From Megasphaera massiliensis (GTDB lineage: Bacteria; Bacillota; Negativicutes; Veillonellales; Megasphaeraceae): a stretch of DNA of 60,293 bases. The number at the start of each line of letters is the position of its first letter. Position 1 is the first letter of the stretch. Made by a program: the position numbers and the translations under genes. The notes under the pieces were generated by a model. That model saw only the letters and a program-made list of their open reading frames with translations, was not told where the DNA came from and made no database searches. The stretch is taken from contig NZ_HF954537.1 in the NCBI RefSeq assembly GCF_000455225.1, positions 1,299,588 to 1,359,880 of the forward strand, written 5' to 3'. Below are positions 51,566-58,987 of the stretch, piece after piece.

Positions 51566-52095
51566 TCTTCAATTAGACTTTCAATGTATTCCGGTGCTTT
51601 GGTCGTTATTCCCAGTTGCTTGCATTCGTCAAGCAAGCAATCTATAAGTCTGCTCATTTCCGCCGTATTGTACGTGCTGCTGCCGTAGTAACATTGAGTC
51701 AAGGTGTAACCTGGCGTTCGTCTGCACGGCCCTACGACGATACATATCTGCCCAGTATGTCCGGCTTCCCAGTTGCGCTGCCAGGTATCTACGGCGTCGT
51801 CCCGAACCGGAATCGCCTGGAACGGCTGCGAGTCTTGAATAGCCTCTCTATACACCTCTTCTTTTGAAATGTATTGGCCGTCCTTACTCAATGCTTCGGC
51901 AATCTCTTGGCAGATAGCCCAACATAACGCGTTTGCGTCTAATGAGCGTTTACGGCCAGGCCGCTTTATTTCAATTTCATACTCAACGTCATTCTTGAGT
52001 CTGTTGATATCTTCGGTTTTGGGTGCCGGCATGAGTAGCTGATAACCACTCATGCCTTTCATTACCTGCACACCTTTGCAGCGGAATTTCATCAA
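51550..52095 (-). CDS. NinB-like recombination protein
   Basis: 181 residues. KRSLDANALCWAICQEIAEAL, YISKEEVYREAIQDSQPF and the end with STYNTAEMSRLIDCLLDECKQLGI are characteristic of phage NinB/Orf-family proteins, which help load annealing proteins on SSB-coated DNA. It follows the ERF annealing gene with a 4-nt overlap. Confidence 0.75.
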   Translation of the reverse strand: MMKFRCKGVQVMKGMSGYQLLMPAPKTEDINRLKNDVEYEIEIKRPGRKRSLDANALCWAICQEIAEALSKDGQYISKEEVYREAIQDSQPFQAIPVRDDAVDTWQRNWEAGHTGQICIVVGPCRRTPGYTLTQCYYGSSTYNTAEMSRLIDCLLDECKQLGITTKAPEYIESLIEEWSPA

Positions 52096-52769
52096 CCAAC
52101 ACCGTCCATCAAAGCGGCATCGTCTTTTTCCTGCATGGCAGCTACCATTTTATCGACGCTTTCATAGAAGGCCTTCGCTTCCGGAAGAGTTAACTCAGAA
52201 AATCTTTCTTTTTTATACTTTTCTTTTACGAGTGGGATAATAAACGGAACTGCTCCATTTTTTCTCGCCCAGGCAGTTACAAGTTGGTAGTATTCCCTAA
52301 CGGTTTGAGGAACACCAGCAGGAACGACGCTATCCTTTTTTTCTTTCTCCTCTTTTTTCCCTTCTTCAGAATACTTGTTATTCAGCGTATCAGGGTCCTT
52401 TGAATCGTCTATGCAGAACAGTCCATTTAAGGCATATTTTCTTGCGTAAGACGATGATGAGCCAGTAACCTGACTATCATCCATCCCCTTTCTGGACTGT
52501 GGTTCACGAGCAAGCGCAGATACGGATACATGTTCACCGTTTTCATTATCAATCAACGTTGCCGTCGCTTTTATATAGTATCTTTCCCCAATCAAAACAA
52601 CGTCATCACTAATCAATAAGGTTACACCACTCTCTTTCAAAAGAGGCTTAACGCCTTCCACTATATCTTCACAGGACCGGTATGAATATTTCCCAAAACT
52701 GTTGTACTGTGATTTTGGAGCCCGGAGCTTAACTTGGACGTCAACAAGTTTTTCATAGATAGAAGCCAT
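52092..52769 (-). CDS. erf: ERF-family ssDNA annealing protein
   Basis: 225 residues. The ERF core is clear: GKYSYRSCEDIVEGVKPLL at about 27-45 and GSSSSYARKYALNGLFCIDD at about 102-121. A Lys/Glu-rich linker and a C-terminal helical segment follow. It anneals complementary ssDNA in phage recombination. Confidence 0.88.
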   Translation of the reverse strand: MASIYEKLVDVQVKLRAPKSQYNSFGKYSYRSCEDIVEGVKPLLKESGVTLLISDDVVLIGERYYIKATATLIDNENGEHVSVSALAREPQSRKGMDDSQVTGSSSSYARKYALNGLFCIDDSKDPDTLNNKYSEEGKKEEKEKKDSVVPAGVPQTVREYYQLVTAWARKNGAVPFIIPLVKEKYKKERFSELTLPEAKAFYESVDKMVAAMQEKDDAALMDGVG

Positions 52770-52772
52770 GCC

Positions 52773-53834
52773 TTACACCTCCTTTACTTCGGTAACTTCA
52801 AATTCAAAACCAATTCTTTCCAGCTTATCTTGTAATTGTTCAAGATCGTATTCACCTAGAACTCCGAAGAAATTTACGGTTACCGTATATTGTGGGATTT
52901 CTCTGGCGGTGGCTGATTTCGTAGCTGGTGGTAATACAGTTGTTTCTTTTGTTTCCGGCAACGAGTTCTCTTCGTCTTCGGCGCTATTCCAGTTAATTTC
53001 ATATTCATGTTTCACCGTATCAATCGATAAAATCTTGTCTTCATTTTGTTCTTGCTGTTTCTGGACCTCTTGCGCTCTCATTGCAGCAGCAACTTCAATT
53101 TCCTTCTGTCTTTTCACATCCGACTCAATGAAATCTTTAATTTCGTTGAAACTGATATTTTCCACCATACCAATATATTTGTTTGCATTAATTGGCGTAG
53201 AAAGCTTTTCGGCTTCATTGGTCATAGTAATGAAGGTCTTTACCATAACCTTCTTTTCTTCCATCATTTTTACTTTTTCTTCTTCGGCGGTTTGTTCTGC
53301 CATCAATCGACTTACTTCACTATCGATAGCTTTGGTCGTATCCGACCATTTTGCCGTTTTGTTGTACCAGCGTTTATCCGGAACAAACTTAGCAATGTAT
53401 TCTGCTTTTAACTTTGCCGCCGAAGCCTTTTTGCTAAACTCTGTATTTACCATCCTGTCGATAGCTTCGATTCTAGCCGTTTCATATCGATCCAATTGTT
53501 TTCGGAGCGGCTTTTCGACGTCTTCAATAATCATTCCCAGCTCGTCACATTGGTTTTTGAATAAGTGAGTGGGCATGCTTAATAGCTGTTTGCCTTCCCG
53601 TTCAAATCGTTTAAGGCTGGTCCGTAATGACACAACCTCGCGTAACGCCCGTTGACTATCTTCAACATTTTCATCTGTCACGACCATATTGGTGTATTTT
53701 TCTGTAACCGACTTCAAGTAGTTCTTGACGTCTTCCATGTTCCATCCAAGTTCAACCGGCTTATTTGTTATTTTGGGAACTACCGGAATTAATTCATCGT
53801 TAAATTCACTATTATTAGTTACGTTTTTCATCAT
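52773..53834 (-). CDS. DUF1351-like protein of the recombination operon
   Basis: 353 residues. The N-terminal half is a charged helical region (KRFEREGKQLLSMPTHLFKNQ..., EDVEKPLRKQLDRYE), typical of DUF1351 proteins found with ERF in Firmicutes phages. The C-terminus has a small beta-alpha fold (QYTVTVNFFGVLGEYDLEQLQDKLERIG). Its precise role is unknown. Confidence 0.7.
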   Translation of the reverse strand: MMKNVTNNSEFNDELIPVVPKITNKPVELGWNMEDVKNYLKSVTEKYTNMVVTDENVEDSQRALREVVSLRTSLKRFEREGKQLLSMPTHLFKNQCDELGMIIEDVEKPLRKQLDRYETARIEAIDRMVNTEFSKKASAAKLKAEYIAKFVPDKRWYNKTAKWSDTTKAIDSEVSRLMAEQTAEEEKVKMMEEKKVMVKTFITMTNEAEKLSTPINANKYIGMVENISFNEIKDFIESDVKRQKEIEVAAAMRAQEVQKQQEQNEDKILSIDTVKHEYEINWNSAEDEENSLPETKETTVLPPATKSATAREIPQYTVTVNFFGVLGEYDLEQLQDKLERIGFEFEVTEVKEV

Positions 53835-54116
53835 TTATGCTCCTTTCGCCATTTCAGCACGTTCGAGAAGGTTATATAATTCATCCTGATCTTCAATATC
53901 TATTTTGTCTTCAACTTCCCAAATAGAGTGTTCAAACGCTCCAACAAGGCTATTAAAGTCAATATAGTAGGTGTCTGTCCCTTCGACGATTTTTTCTCCA
54001 ATTGTTTTTAGTGTTCCTATTCCAAGCCTGTTCGCAATAGAAACAAGTTCTTCGCCAATTCTTTGACGCTCAATGGCTCTAGCAACGTCAGCCCAAAACC
54101 TTTCGTTCCAATCCAT
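53835..54116 (-). CDS. unknown early protein
   Basis: 93 residues, acidic, helical. It abuts DUF1351 with no gap. No family is recognised. Confidence 0.55.
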   Translation of the reverse strand: MDWNERFWADVARAIERQRIGEELVSIANRLGIGTLKTIGEKIVEGTDTYYIDFNSLVGAFEHSIWEVEDKIDIEDQDELYNLLERAEMAKGA

Positions 54117-54201
54117 TGACTATCCCTTCTTTCTGCTCTACAATAAAACTAATCAATGTTTTTTGTTTGGCTGTCTCCTGTTGGCGCAGGCGGCAGCCTT
54201 T

Positions 54202-54468
54202 TTACTTTATTACGATTTTCTGCCCAGGATAGATAACGGCATCAATGCCAATATCGTTATCGGCCATCAGTTGACAGATCGTATCGCGGATATCTTCGCC
54301 GCGACGATCGGCAATCGGCCTGGCCAGGGACCAAACTGTTTCTCCTTCTTCTACAACATGTACAGTCGGTGCCGTTGGTTTTTCTTTTAATTGGTTTTCA
54401 CAGTATCCCCACGCTACTCCAGCCAAAGCGGATACAGAAACAAGTATTGCCCATTTTTTTAAGGTCAT
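54202..54468 (-). CDS. LysM-domain protein with an N-terminal membrane anchor
   Basis: 88 residues. A signal anchor (WAILVSVSALAGVAWG) and one LysM-like domain (HVVEEGETVWSLARPIADRRG..., DAVIYPGQKIVI). It overlaps the HTH gene by 4 nt. A wall-binding membrane protein in the early operon is unusual; superinfection exclusion is one possibility. Confidence 0.65.
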   Translation of the reverse strand: MTLKKWAILVSVSALAGVAWGYCENQLKEKPTAPTVHVVEEGETVWSLARPIADRRGEDIRDTICQLMADNDIGIDAVIYPGQKIVIK

Positions 54469-54767
54469 ATTCTTGTCGCCTCACTTAATGCGCCGCTAAG
54501 GACGCCACATATACGCGCTAGTTTTTCTTTCAAGGCTTTGTTCTCTTCGGACAAGGCCTTGTTTTCGTTTTCAAGCTCTGACCACTCTAGCGGGCCGTGC
54601 GCAGGCTCTTCATACTGGCAAAGAGCCTGTACTTCCGCTGCACGGTAGAAGCACCCAGGAATTTCATACAGGCGATGCAACCGCCCATCTCCTTCCATCC
54701 GCTGAATGGTTGAGCGGCTGCACCCGAACAGTTTTTGAAGTTCTTCTGCCGAGTACAGCATTTTCAT
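54465..54767 (-). CDS. excisionase-like HTH protein with coiled-coil tail
   Basis: 100 residues from the ATG at 54767, which has GGAGG at 8 nt. A MerR/excisionase-type HTH (SAEELQKLFGCSRSTIQRMEGDGRL) and a C-terminal Glu/Lys coiled coil. It lies just after the antirepressor gene, so it may direct excision or act as an early regulator. Confidence 0.6.
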   Translation of the reverse strand: MKMLYSAEELQKLFGCSRSTIQRMEGDGRLHRLYEIPGCFYRAAEVQALCQYEEPAHGPLEWSELENENKALSEENKALKEKLARICGVLSGALSEATRI

Positions 54768-54772
54768 TGTGT

Positions 54773-55534
54773 TCACCTCCCTAAATATCGATTAATGAAG
54801 AACAACTGCCCTTTGCCGGTAACCTTCGGCGTCTTTGTAATCCGAATCGTACCGTCAGGATTATTAATTGTAGTTTCCTTGACTTCAAAGAGGCCGTGTT
54901 CCATCGCTCTTTGAGTCGGCATATTCCGTGAACTGCCGCTTTTCATGAGAAATCCTTCATTGCGAAGTTGTCGGAATAGTCGGTGTTGTCCTGTGTCGTA
55001 GCCGTTTTGCTTCAACAGCTTAGCCAGGTCACCAATTAATATGCTAGTGTGACTAGCGCTAACTGCCCCGGCGAACAATACCTTCGGCCGATCATCTTTA
55101 ATTTGTTGTTCGGCAGCCACTCTTGCGGCCCGTTCTTCTTTTAGCTCTGTCGCCAACCGGATGAGTGTGTCAGGATTCAACAACGCTTCTTCCAGCCTTT
55201 CCGGCGTAAGATATCCGCCGTGCTTTCTGATTGCCGGTAAAACCTCACTGGTTACCCAGTGTTTGAATTTCTTTGCTGTCGGGAGTTTAGAGCTGAATAC
55301 CAAACTGTATATTCCAGACTCGTTGATGACTGTTTTGTTAGGATTGCCAATACCGTCGCGAATCGCTACGGTATTCTTATCTTCTCCGTCAACGTGTTTT
55401 GCAAGGGCGTCTCGGGTGTTTGAATAGCCAAGCGACGTTGCAACATCATTACCAACAAACCAAGGTTCATTGTTGATACTGACAGTTCTTATCTGCCCAA
55501 ACTCTGGGCTGCTGAATATTTTTAAATCGTTCAT
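54773..55534 (-). CDS. phage antirepressor (BRO-N and KilA-C domains)
   Basis: 253 residues. The N-terminal BRO domain (about 1-110: IRTVSINNEPWFVGNDVATSLGYSN..., ESGIYSLVFSSKLPTAKKFKHWV) and the C-terminal KilA-C/ANT domain (about 130-253: LFAGAVSASHTSILIGDLAKLLK, GQHRLFRQLRNEGFL) are both clear. It probably inactivates the CI-like repressor. AAGGGAG lies before its ATG. Confidence 0.87.
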   Translation of the reverse strand: MNDLKIFSSPEFGQIRTVSINNEPWFVGNDVATSLGYSNTRDALAKHVDGEDKNTVAIRDGIGNPNKTVINESGIYSLVFSSKLPTAKKFKHWVTSEVLPAIRKHGGYLTPERLEEALLNPDTLIRLATELKEERAARVAAEQQIKDDRPKVLFAGAVSASHTSILIGDLAKLLKQNGYDTGQHRLFRQLRNEGFLMKSGSSRNMPTQRAMEHGLFEVKETTINNPDGTIRITKTPKVTGKGQLFFINRYLGR

Positions 55535-55576
55535 CTTCTTTTCTCCCTTCTGTTTGTTTTTCTATATGAAATATGT

Positions 55577-55591
55577 ATTTCGAAAAGAAAT
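55577..55591. promoter_or_regulatory. operator O5
   Basis: ATTTCGAAAAGAAAT, a 15-bp palindrome with the same half-sites (ATTTC/GAAAT) as O1-O4. It sits between the Cro-like and antirepressor genes. Confidence 0.55.
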
Positions 55592-55593
55592 AT

Positions 55594-55788
55594 TCAGGGC
55601 GCAAAAATAGCATCTAGTGTCTGGTTAAGCGCCTTTGCAATAGCCTTTGCCATTTCTACATCTGGATTCCTATCTCCAGATTCATAAAGAGAAACGGCCG
55701 TCTGACTTATGCCTAAAATTCGGCCTAACTCAACCTGCGTTAATTCTCGCTTTTCCCTGAAATATTTTATTTTGTTTTTCGGTTTCAC
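55594..55788 (-). CDS. Cro-like HTH repressor
   Basis: 64 residues, a single HTH_3 domain (REKRELTQVELGRILGISQTAVSLYESGDRNPD). It is divergent to the CI-like gene across the operator region, as Cro proteins are. It probably binds the same operators and favours lytic growth. Confidence 0.8.
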   Translation of the reverse strand: MKPKNKIKYFREKRELTQVELGRILGISQTAVSLYESGDRNPDVEMAKAIAKALNQTLDAIFAP

Positions 55789-55820
55789 TTTTTCGTTCCC
55801 CCCTTTCTTGCTACACTATT

Positions 55821-55849
55821 ATTATATTTCATAATGAAATTTTTGTCAA
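55821..55849 (-). promoter_or_regulatory. early lytic promoter (minus strand)
   Basis: TTGACA at 55844-55849 and TATAAT at 55821-55826 on the minus strand with a 17-bp spacer, a consensus sigma-A promoter. Operator O1 fills its spacer. It reads into the Cro-like gene and the early operon. Confidence 0.75.
55826..55840. promoter_or_regulatory. operator O1
   Basis: ATTTCATAATGAAAT, a 15-bp palindrome between the -35 and -10 of the early minus-strand promoter. Repressor bound here would block that promoter. Confidence 0.65.
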
Positions 55850-55854
55850 TCATT

Positions 55855-55869
55855 ATTTCATAAGGAAAT
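55855..55869. promoter_or_regulatory. operator O2
   Basis: ATTTCATAAGGAAAT, near-palindrome between the two divergent promoters, adjacent to both -35 elements. Confidence 0.6.
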
Positions 55870-55898
55870 TTGAAATATCATCGTTTTTGAAATATAAT
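55870..55898 (+). promoter_or_regulatory. repressor maintenance-type promoter (plus strand)
   Basis: TTGAAA at 55870-55875 and TATAAT at 55893-55898 with a 17-bp spacer, reading toward the CI-like gene. Its start site would lie in operator O3, so the repressor could shut off its own synthesis. Confidence 0.7.
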
Positions 55899-55899
55899 T

Positions 55900-55914
55900 A
55901 TTTCATAGGGAAAT
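55900..55914. promoter_or_regulatory. operator O3
   Basis: ATTTCATAGGGAAAT, same half-sites as O1. It abuts O4 with no spacer. Confidence 0.6.
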
Positions 55915-55929
55915 ATTTCCATGTGAAAT
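55915..55929. promoter_or_regulatory. operator O4
   Basis: ATTTCCATGTGAAAT, directly following O3. The pair lies over the start region of the plus-strand promoter. Confidence 0.55.
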
Positions 55930-55947
55930 AAAAAGGACGGTGACACC

Positions 55948-56340
55948 ATGAGAATCGGAGACAGAATGAAACAGCTTAGAGAAGAAAAAGACCTGATGCA
56001 ACAAGAAGTTTGTAGTGCTTTAGGACTTGAACAAAGCACCCTGGCCAACTATGAAAACAATCGTAGGGTGCCGAAAACCGACATATTAATTTCGATTGCC
56101 AATTATTATGGCGTTTCACTTGACTACCTCGTCGGAAGAACCAATAATCGCTTTGACAATTCAAAACGTCATCCAAAGGACTTAAATAAATTCCTTGAAC
56201 AAGCCGAAATTGTATTTGATGGAGATACGTACAATTTGAGCGACGATGAACGTCAAATGGTTATGAAGTCCCTAGAAGTCGCTTTCTACGCGGCTAAGCA
56301 AGCTAACAAGCGCAAAAAAAGCGACACAACTGATAAATAG
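55948..56340 (+). CDS. CI-like phage repressor
   Basis: 130 residues. An N-terminal HTH_3 (MKQLREEKDLMQQEVCSALGLEQSTLANYENNRRVPK, about 7-43) and a C-terminal charged helical region with no visible LexA-type peptidase. The next gene encodes an ImmA-like metalloprotease, so the lysogenic switch may be opened by that protease cleaving the repressor, as in ICEBs1-type systems; this is inference. Confidence 0.82.
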   Translation: MRIGDRMKQLREEKDLMQQEVCSALGLEQSTLANYENNRRVPKTDILISIANYYGVSLDYLVGRTNNRFDNSKRHPKDLNKFLEQAEIVFDGDTYNLSDDERQMVMKSLEVAFYAAKQANKRKKSDTTDK

Positions 56341-56351
56341 AGGTGTCGCCT

Positions 56352-56792
56352 ATGGTTAGGAAAAATATAAAATTGCGAGTCAAAAACCTCGTGAGGAAAA
56401 TGGGAACGGCTGGCCCCCTTCAAATTGCGGATGCGCTGAAAATACCGATCGTGTACGCTAAACTGCCGGACGGTATAAGAGGCTATCTTACAAGGCCGCT
56501 TAGAAGGAAAATAATCGTACTTAACGACGAATTGGATGAACGGGAAGTCCCTATTGTCGTTGCGCACGAATTAGGTCATGCGCTTATGCATGGTGCGGCA
56601 GGCACTTTTCATGCAGACACGGTTAACTATTGTTGCGCCCGTAGTGAATATGAGGCCAATTTATTTGCCCTGTATCTGCTATCGTACTGTTATGACGTCG
56701 ATGAACGTCTATTGCAGTCAGCCCCCAGGAATCGCGATGTAATGACGTATAAAGAAGCTCATTTATTGTTATGTAGATGTATTGAAAGATAG
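56352..56792 (+). CDS. ImmA/IrrE-type metallopeptidase
   Basis: 146 residues from the ATG at 56352 with AGAGGTG upstream. The zinc motif VVAHELGHALMHG is intact and ARSEYEANLFALYLL supplies the third ligand region. Proteins of this type cleave the repressor encoded by the preceding gene after DNA damage. The gap to the repressor gene is 11 bp. Confidence 0.87.
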   Translation: MVRKNIKLRVKNLVRKMGTAGPLQIADALKIPIVYAKLPDGIRGYLTRPLRRKIIVLNDELDEREVPIVVAHELGHALMHGAAGTFHADTVNYCCARSEYEANLFALYLLSYCYDVDERLLQSAPRNRDVMTYKEAHLLLCRCIER

Positions 56793-56805
56793 GATGGTGT
56801 TATTT

Positions 56806-56979
56806 ATGAATTTTATATTATGGGCCGTATTCTTTGCTCTTATTGGTCTTGGCAAATACTCCATAGGAGAAATAAAAAGAAACAATAAGGCTAAAGGTAT
56901 TACACTTCTTATTATCACTATCGTTCTTATGATTGCTTGGTTTATTTTAAAGGGGCACCAATCATCTCACCGAATGTAG
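56806..56979 (+). CDS. small two-helix membrane protein
   Basis: 57 residues if the ATG at 56806 is used. Two membrane segments (ILWAVFFALIGLG and ITLLIITIVLMIAWFIL) around a basic loop. Expressed with the lysogeny genes, it may affect superinfection, but no family is recognised. Confidence 0.55.
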   Translation: MNFILWAVFFALIGLGKYSIGEIKRNNKAKGITLLIITIVLMIAWFILKGHQSSHRM

Positions 56980-57042
56980 GCTAATACAAAACCAATTATC
57001 CTTTATCTTCATCCACGGCCAGCGTATTGTCAGGAGGTAACT

Positions 57043-58119
57043 ATGAATATAGACTACAACTTCACTTACCGCCAAAAAGACAAGGGCTGGCAAGTCATAT
57101 TGTCTTATAAAGACGGTAGCAAATGGAGACAAAAAAGCAAACAGGGACTAAAGACAAAGCAGCAGGCAAAAGCCATGGGCGAGGAACTTTTGTCCGACCT
57201 TAAAAGAACATTTGTTCCTTCTTCAAACGCTATGAAGGGAACAACACTTAGACAATTTTTGCCCGTATTTCTAAAGGCAAAAGCTGGCGATGTTTCTTCG
57301 TCAACGCTTATTGAGTATCGTGATGTGTGTAAGTTTTTTCCGGAAATTGCAGATATTCCAATGGACGAAATTACCACTCAAAACGTCGCACGCATTTTAA
57401 CAAGAAGAAAAACAGAAGGTTATTCAGTCGCAACACAACGACTTAGACTTACTATATTAAAGGCTGTATTATCTAGTGCAGCCAATACTTATGGCATTAT
57501 CCGTGAAAATCCGGTAAAACGGATTAAACTTGATAAGCGGCAACGAAAAAAACTCCGCACCCTTTCGAGCGAGGAGTTTAGGACATTACTACAAAGCCCA
57601 ACTGCAATTGGGTATGAATACTACAAAACGATCGTAATGACAGCTTATTATACCGGTATGCGCTATGGCGAGATTTTAGGCTTATCATGGGATAATATAG
57701 ACTTTGACAAAAAAGAAATAACTATTGAAAAACAGTTAAAAAGGTATCCTCACGATCATAAAATTACCTATAAACTAGGTCCACTGAAAACACCTGGATC
57801 GTATCGGACTATTCCAATACCGGATGTATTAATTGAAAGCTTAATTAAACGGAAAAAGCAAAGCACCGATAACTTAGTTTTCTCCGTCGTAAGCTCCAAT
57901 ACAATGGCTATAAACCGATGGATCAATAAATCTATTCCAGGACGATCTATACATGCATTCAGACACACTTACGCAACAAATCTACTTGCGCACGGTGTTG
58001 ATGTACAAACGGTAGCGGCACTATGTGGCGATACCGTAAAAACAATCATCAACAACTATATCGACTATACAAATGAAATGCGAAAGAAGGCTGCGCACGA
58101 TATTAATAGGATTTTTTGA
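57043..58119 (+). CDS. int: phage integrase (tyrosine recombinase)
   Basis: 358 residues. An N-terminal AP2-like arm-binding domain, a core-binding domain (about 65-165), and a catalytic domain with Arg in YTGMRYGE, Lys in LKTPGSYRT, His/Arg in HAFRHT and Tyr in NNYIDYT. The position usually LGH reads CGD, a change also seen in some other integrases. A strong AGGAGGT precedes the ATG. The gene lies at the right end of the phage, so it is the true integrase. Confidence 0.92.
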   Translation: MNIDYNFTYRQKDKGWQVILSYKDGSKWRQKSKQGLKTKQQAKAMGEELLSDLKRTFVPSSNAMKGTTLRQFLPVFLKAKAGDVSSSTLIEYRDVCKFFPEIADIPMDEITTQNVARILTRRKTEGYSVATQRLRLTILKAVLSSAANTYGIIRENPVKRIKLDKRQRKKLRTLSSEEFRTLLQSPTAIGYEYYKTIVMTAYYTGMRYGEILGLSWDNIDFDKKEITIEKQLKRYPHDHKITYKLGPLKTPGSYRTIPIPDVLIESLIKRKKQSTDNLVFSVVSSNTMAINRWINKSIPGRSIHAFRHTYATNLLAHGVDVQTVAALCGDTVKTIINNYIDYTNEMRKKAAHDINRIF

Positions 58120-58134
58120 CGAATTTTTGACGAA
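58113..58134 (+). repeat. tandem 11-bp repeat at the integrase end
   Basis: TTTTTGACGAA occurs twice in direct tandem, spanning the integrase stop codon. Such repeats may be arm-type sites for the integrase near the attachment site. Confidence 0.5.
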
Positions 58135-58239
58135 CAAGGTTTTATCACTGAAAAAAGCTTATTATTAAGCCCTTTTCAAGTGTCTGTGATACAATGTTAC
58201 TATTATATATCAAGTGCCGGGAAAAAGAAACACTTTTTT
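58120..58239. other. right phage boundary region
   Basis: 120 bp between the integrase and the first host gene. It contains a small hairpin (GCTTA/TAAGC at 58157-58170, then CCTTTTC) that may end integrase transcription. The attachment core should be here, but I find no clear matching repeat at the left end of the window. Confidence 0.5.
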
Positions 58240-58977
58240 TCATTTCATTTCAATGAGGGTCGGCCAATATTTTTTAGGCATGAAATTACGGCGCAGGGCC
58301 TCATTTTTCCGCGAAGGAATGGCAATCGTGCGGTAATAATTCTGCCAAGCCCGTTCAATGGCCAGCTCATCATCTGACAATTCCGGTTCCGCCTGTACGT
58401 CAGGAATCGTCACCATGACGGGCTTTTCCCGGTCGTAATAGACACCAAACCCCCGGCCCGTATCGTGGAGAACCCAGCGTTCGCCCGGAAGGCGGCGGAT
58501 AAAGTGCGGTGCCATGACCGGAATGACGCAGCACGTCGGCTTCAGCCGGCAGTAAAGCATGCCGTCGGACAATTCCTGAAAGCGGGCCAGTCCCAAGAGT
58601 TTATGGCGCTCGTTACCCGTCTTCCGTGCCCACTCGCAGACCGTCCAAATATCGGCCTCGCTGCGGTGATTGAGAAATGTCCCTTTATAATAAAAAGCCT
58701 TCCGCAAATAGCCCAGTAAGATCATCCCACCTTTTTTCGGTTCCGACAAAAAGGCATAGTAGAAATAATGACAGGCCTTGGGGCCGCATTGCCGCAAAAG
58801 GCCGTCCAGGATGCGCCGTGCCTTGCCGTCGTCAGTCGTAACAAAGCGTGACTCGGAAAAAAGTGAGGCCTCCTCGGCTTCCAAACAGATATCCTCGATC
58901 TGCTCCACGCCGTCATGCCAGCCGTCAAAGACGGCCGACAGGTACCCGAAAAAACTTCCATCGTAAGTATATATCAT
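58240..58977 (-). CDS. DUF4130 / TIGR03915-like protein (host)
   Basis: 245 residues. MIYTYDGSFFGYLSAVFDGW at the start and the later HYFYYAFLSEPKKGG, and the end with ERAWQNYYRTIAIPSRKN and RRNFMPKKYWP, match the DUF4130 family predicted to act in DNA modification or repair beside a radical SAM protein. The partner gene lies 10 bp upstream. Its base composition is richer in GC than the phage. It is host DNA. Confidence 0.85.
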   Translation of the reverse strand: MIYTYDGSFFGYLSAVFDGWHDGVEQIEDICLEAEEASLFSESRFVTTDDGKARRILDGLLRQCGPKACHYFYYAFLSEPKKGGMILLGYLRKAFYYKGTFLNHRSEADIWTVCEWARKTGNERHKLLGLARFQELSDGMLYCRLKPTCCVIPVMAPHFIRRLPGERWVLHDTGRGFGVYYDREKPVMVTIPDVQAEPELSDDELAIERAWQNYYRTIAIPSRKNEALRRNFMPKKYWPTLIEMK

Positions 58978-58987
58978 AGCATTGCCT

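Noticed and set aside
54169-54203. Hairpin GGCTG/CAGCC with TTTTT on the plus strand as a terminator.
   Set aside because: There is no plus-strand gene to its left, and on the minus strand it is followed by A-rich, not T-rich sequence. A role is uncertain.
57043-58119. The integrase as inactive, because the usual His/Trp after GH reads GD.
   Set aside because: The same substitution occurs in many functional-looking integrases of this type and all other catalytic residues are present.
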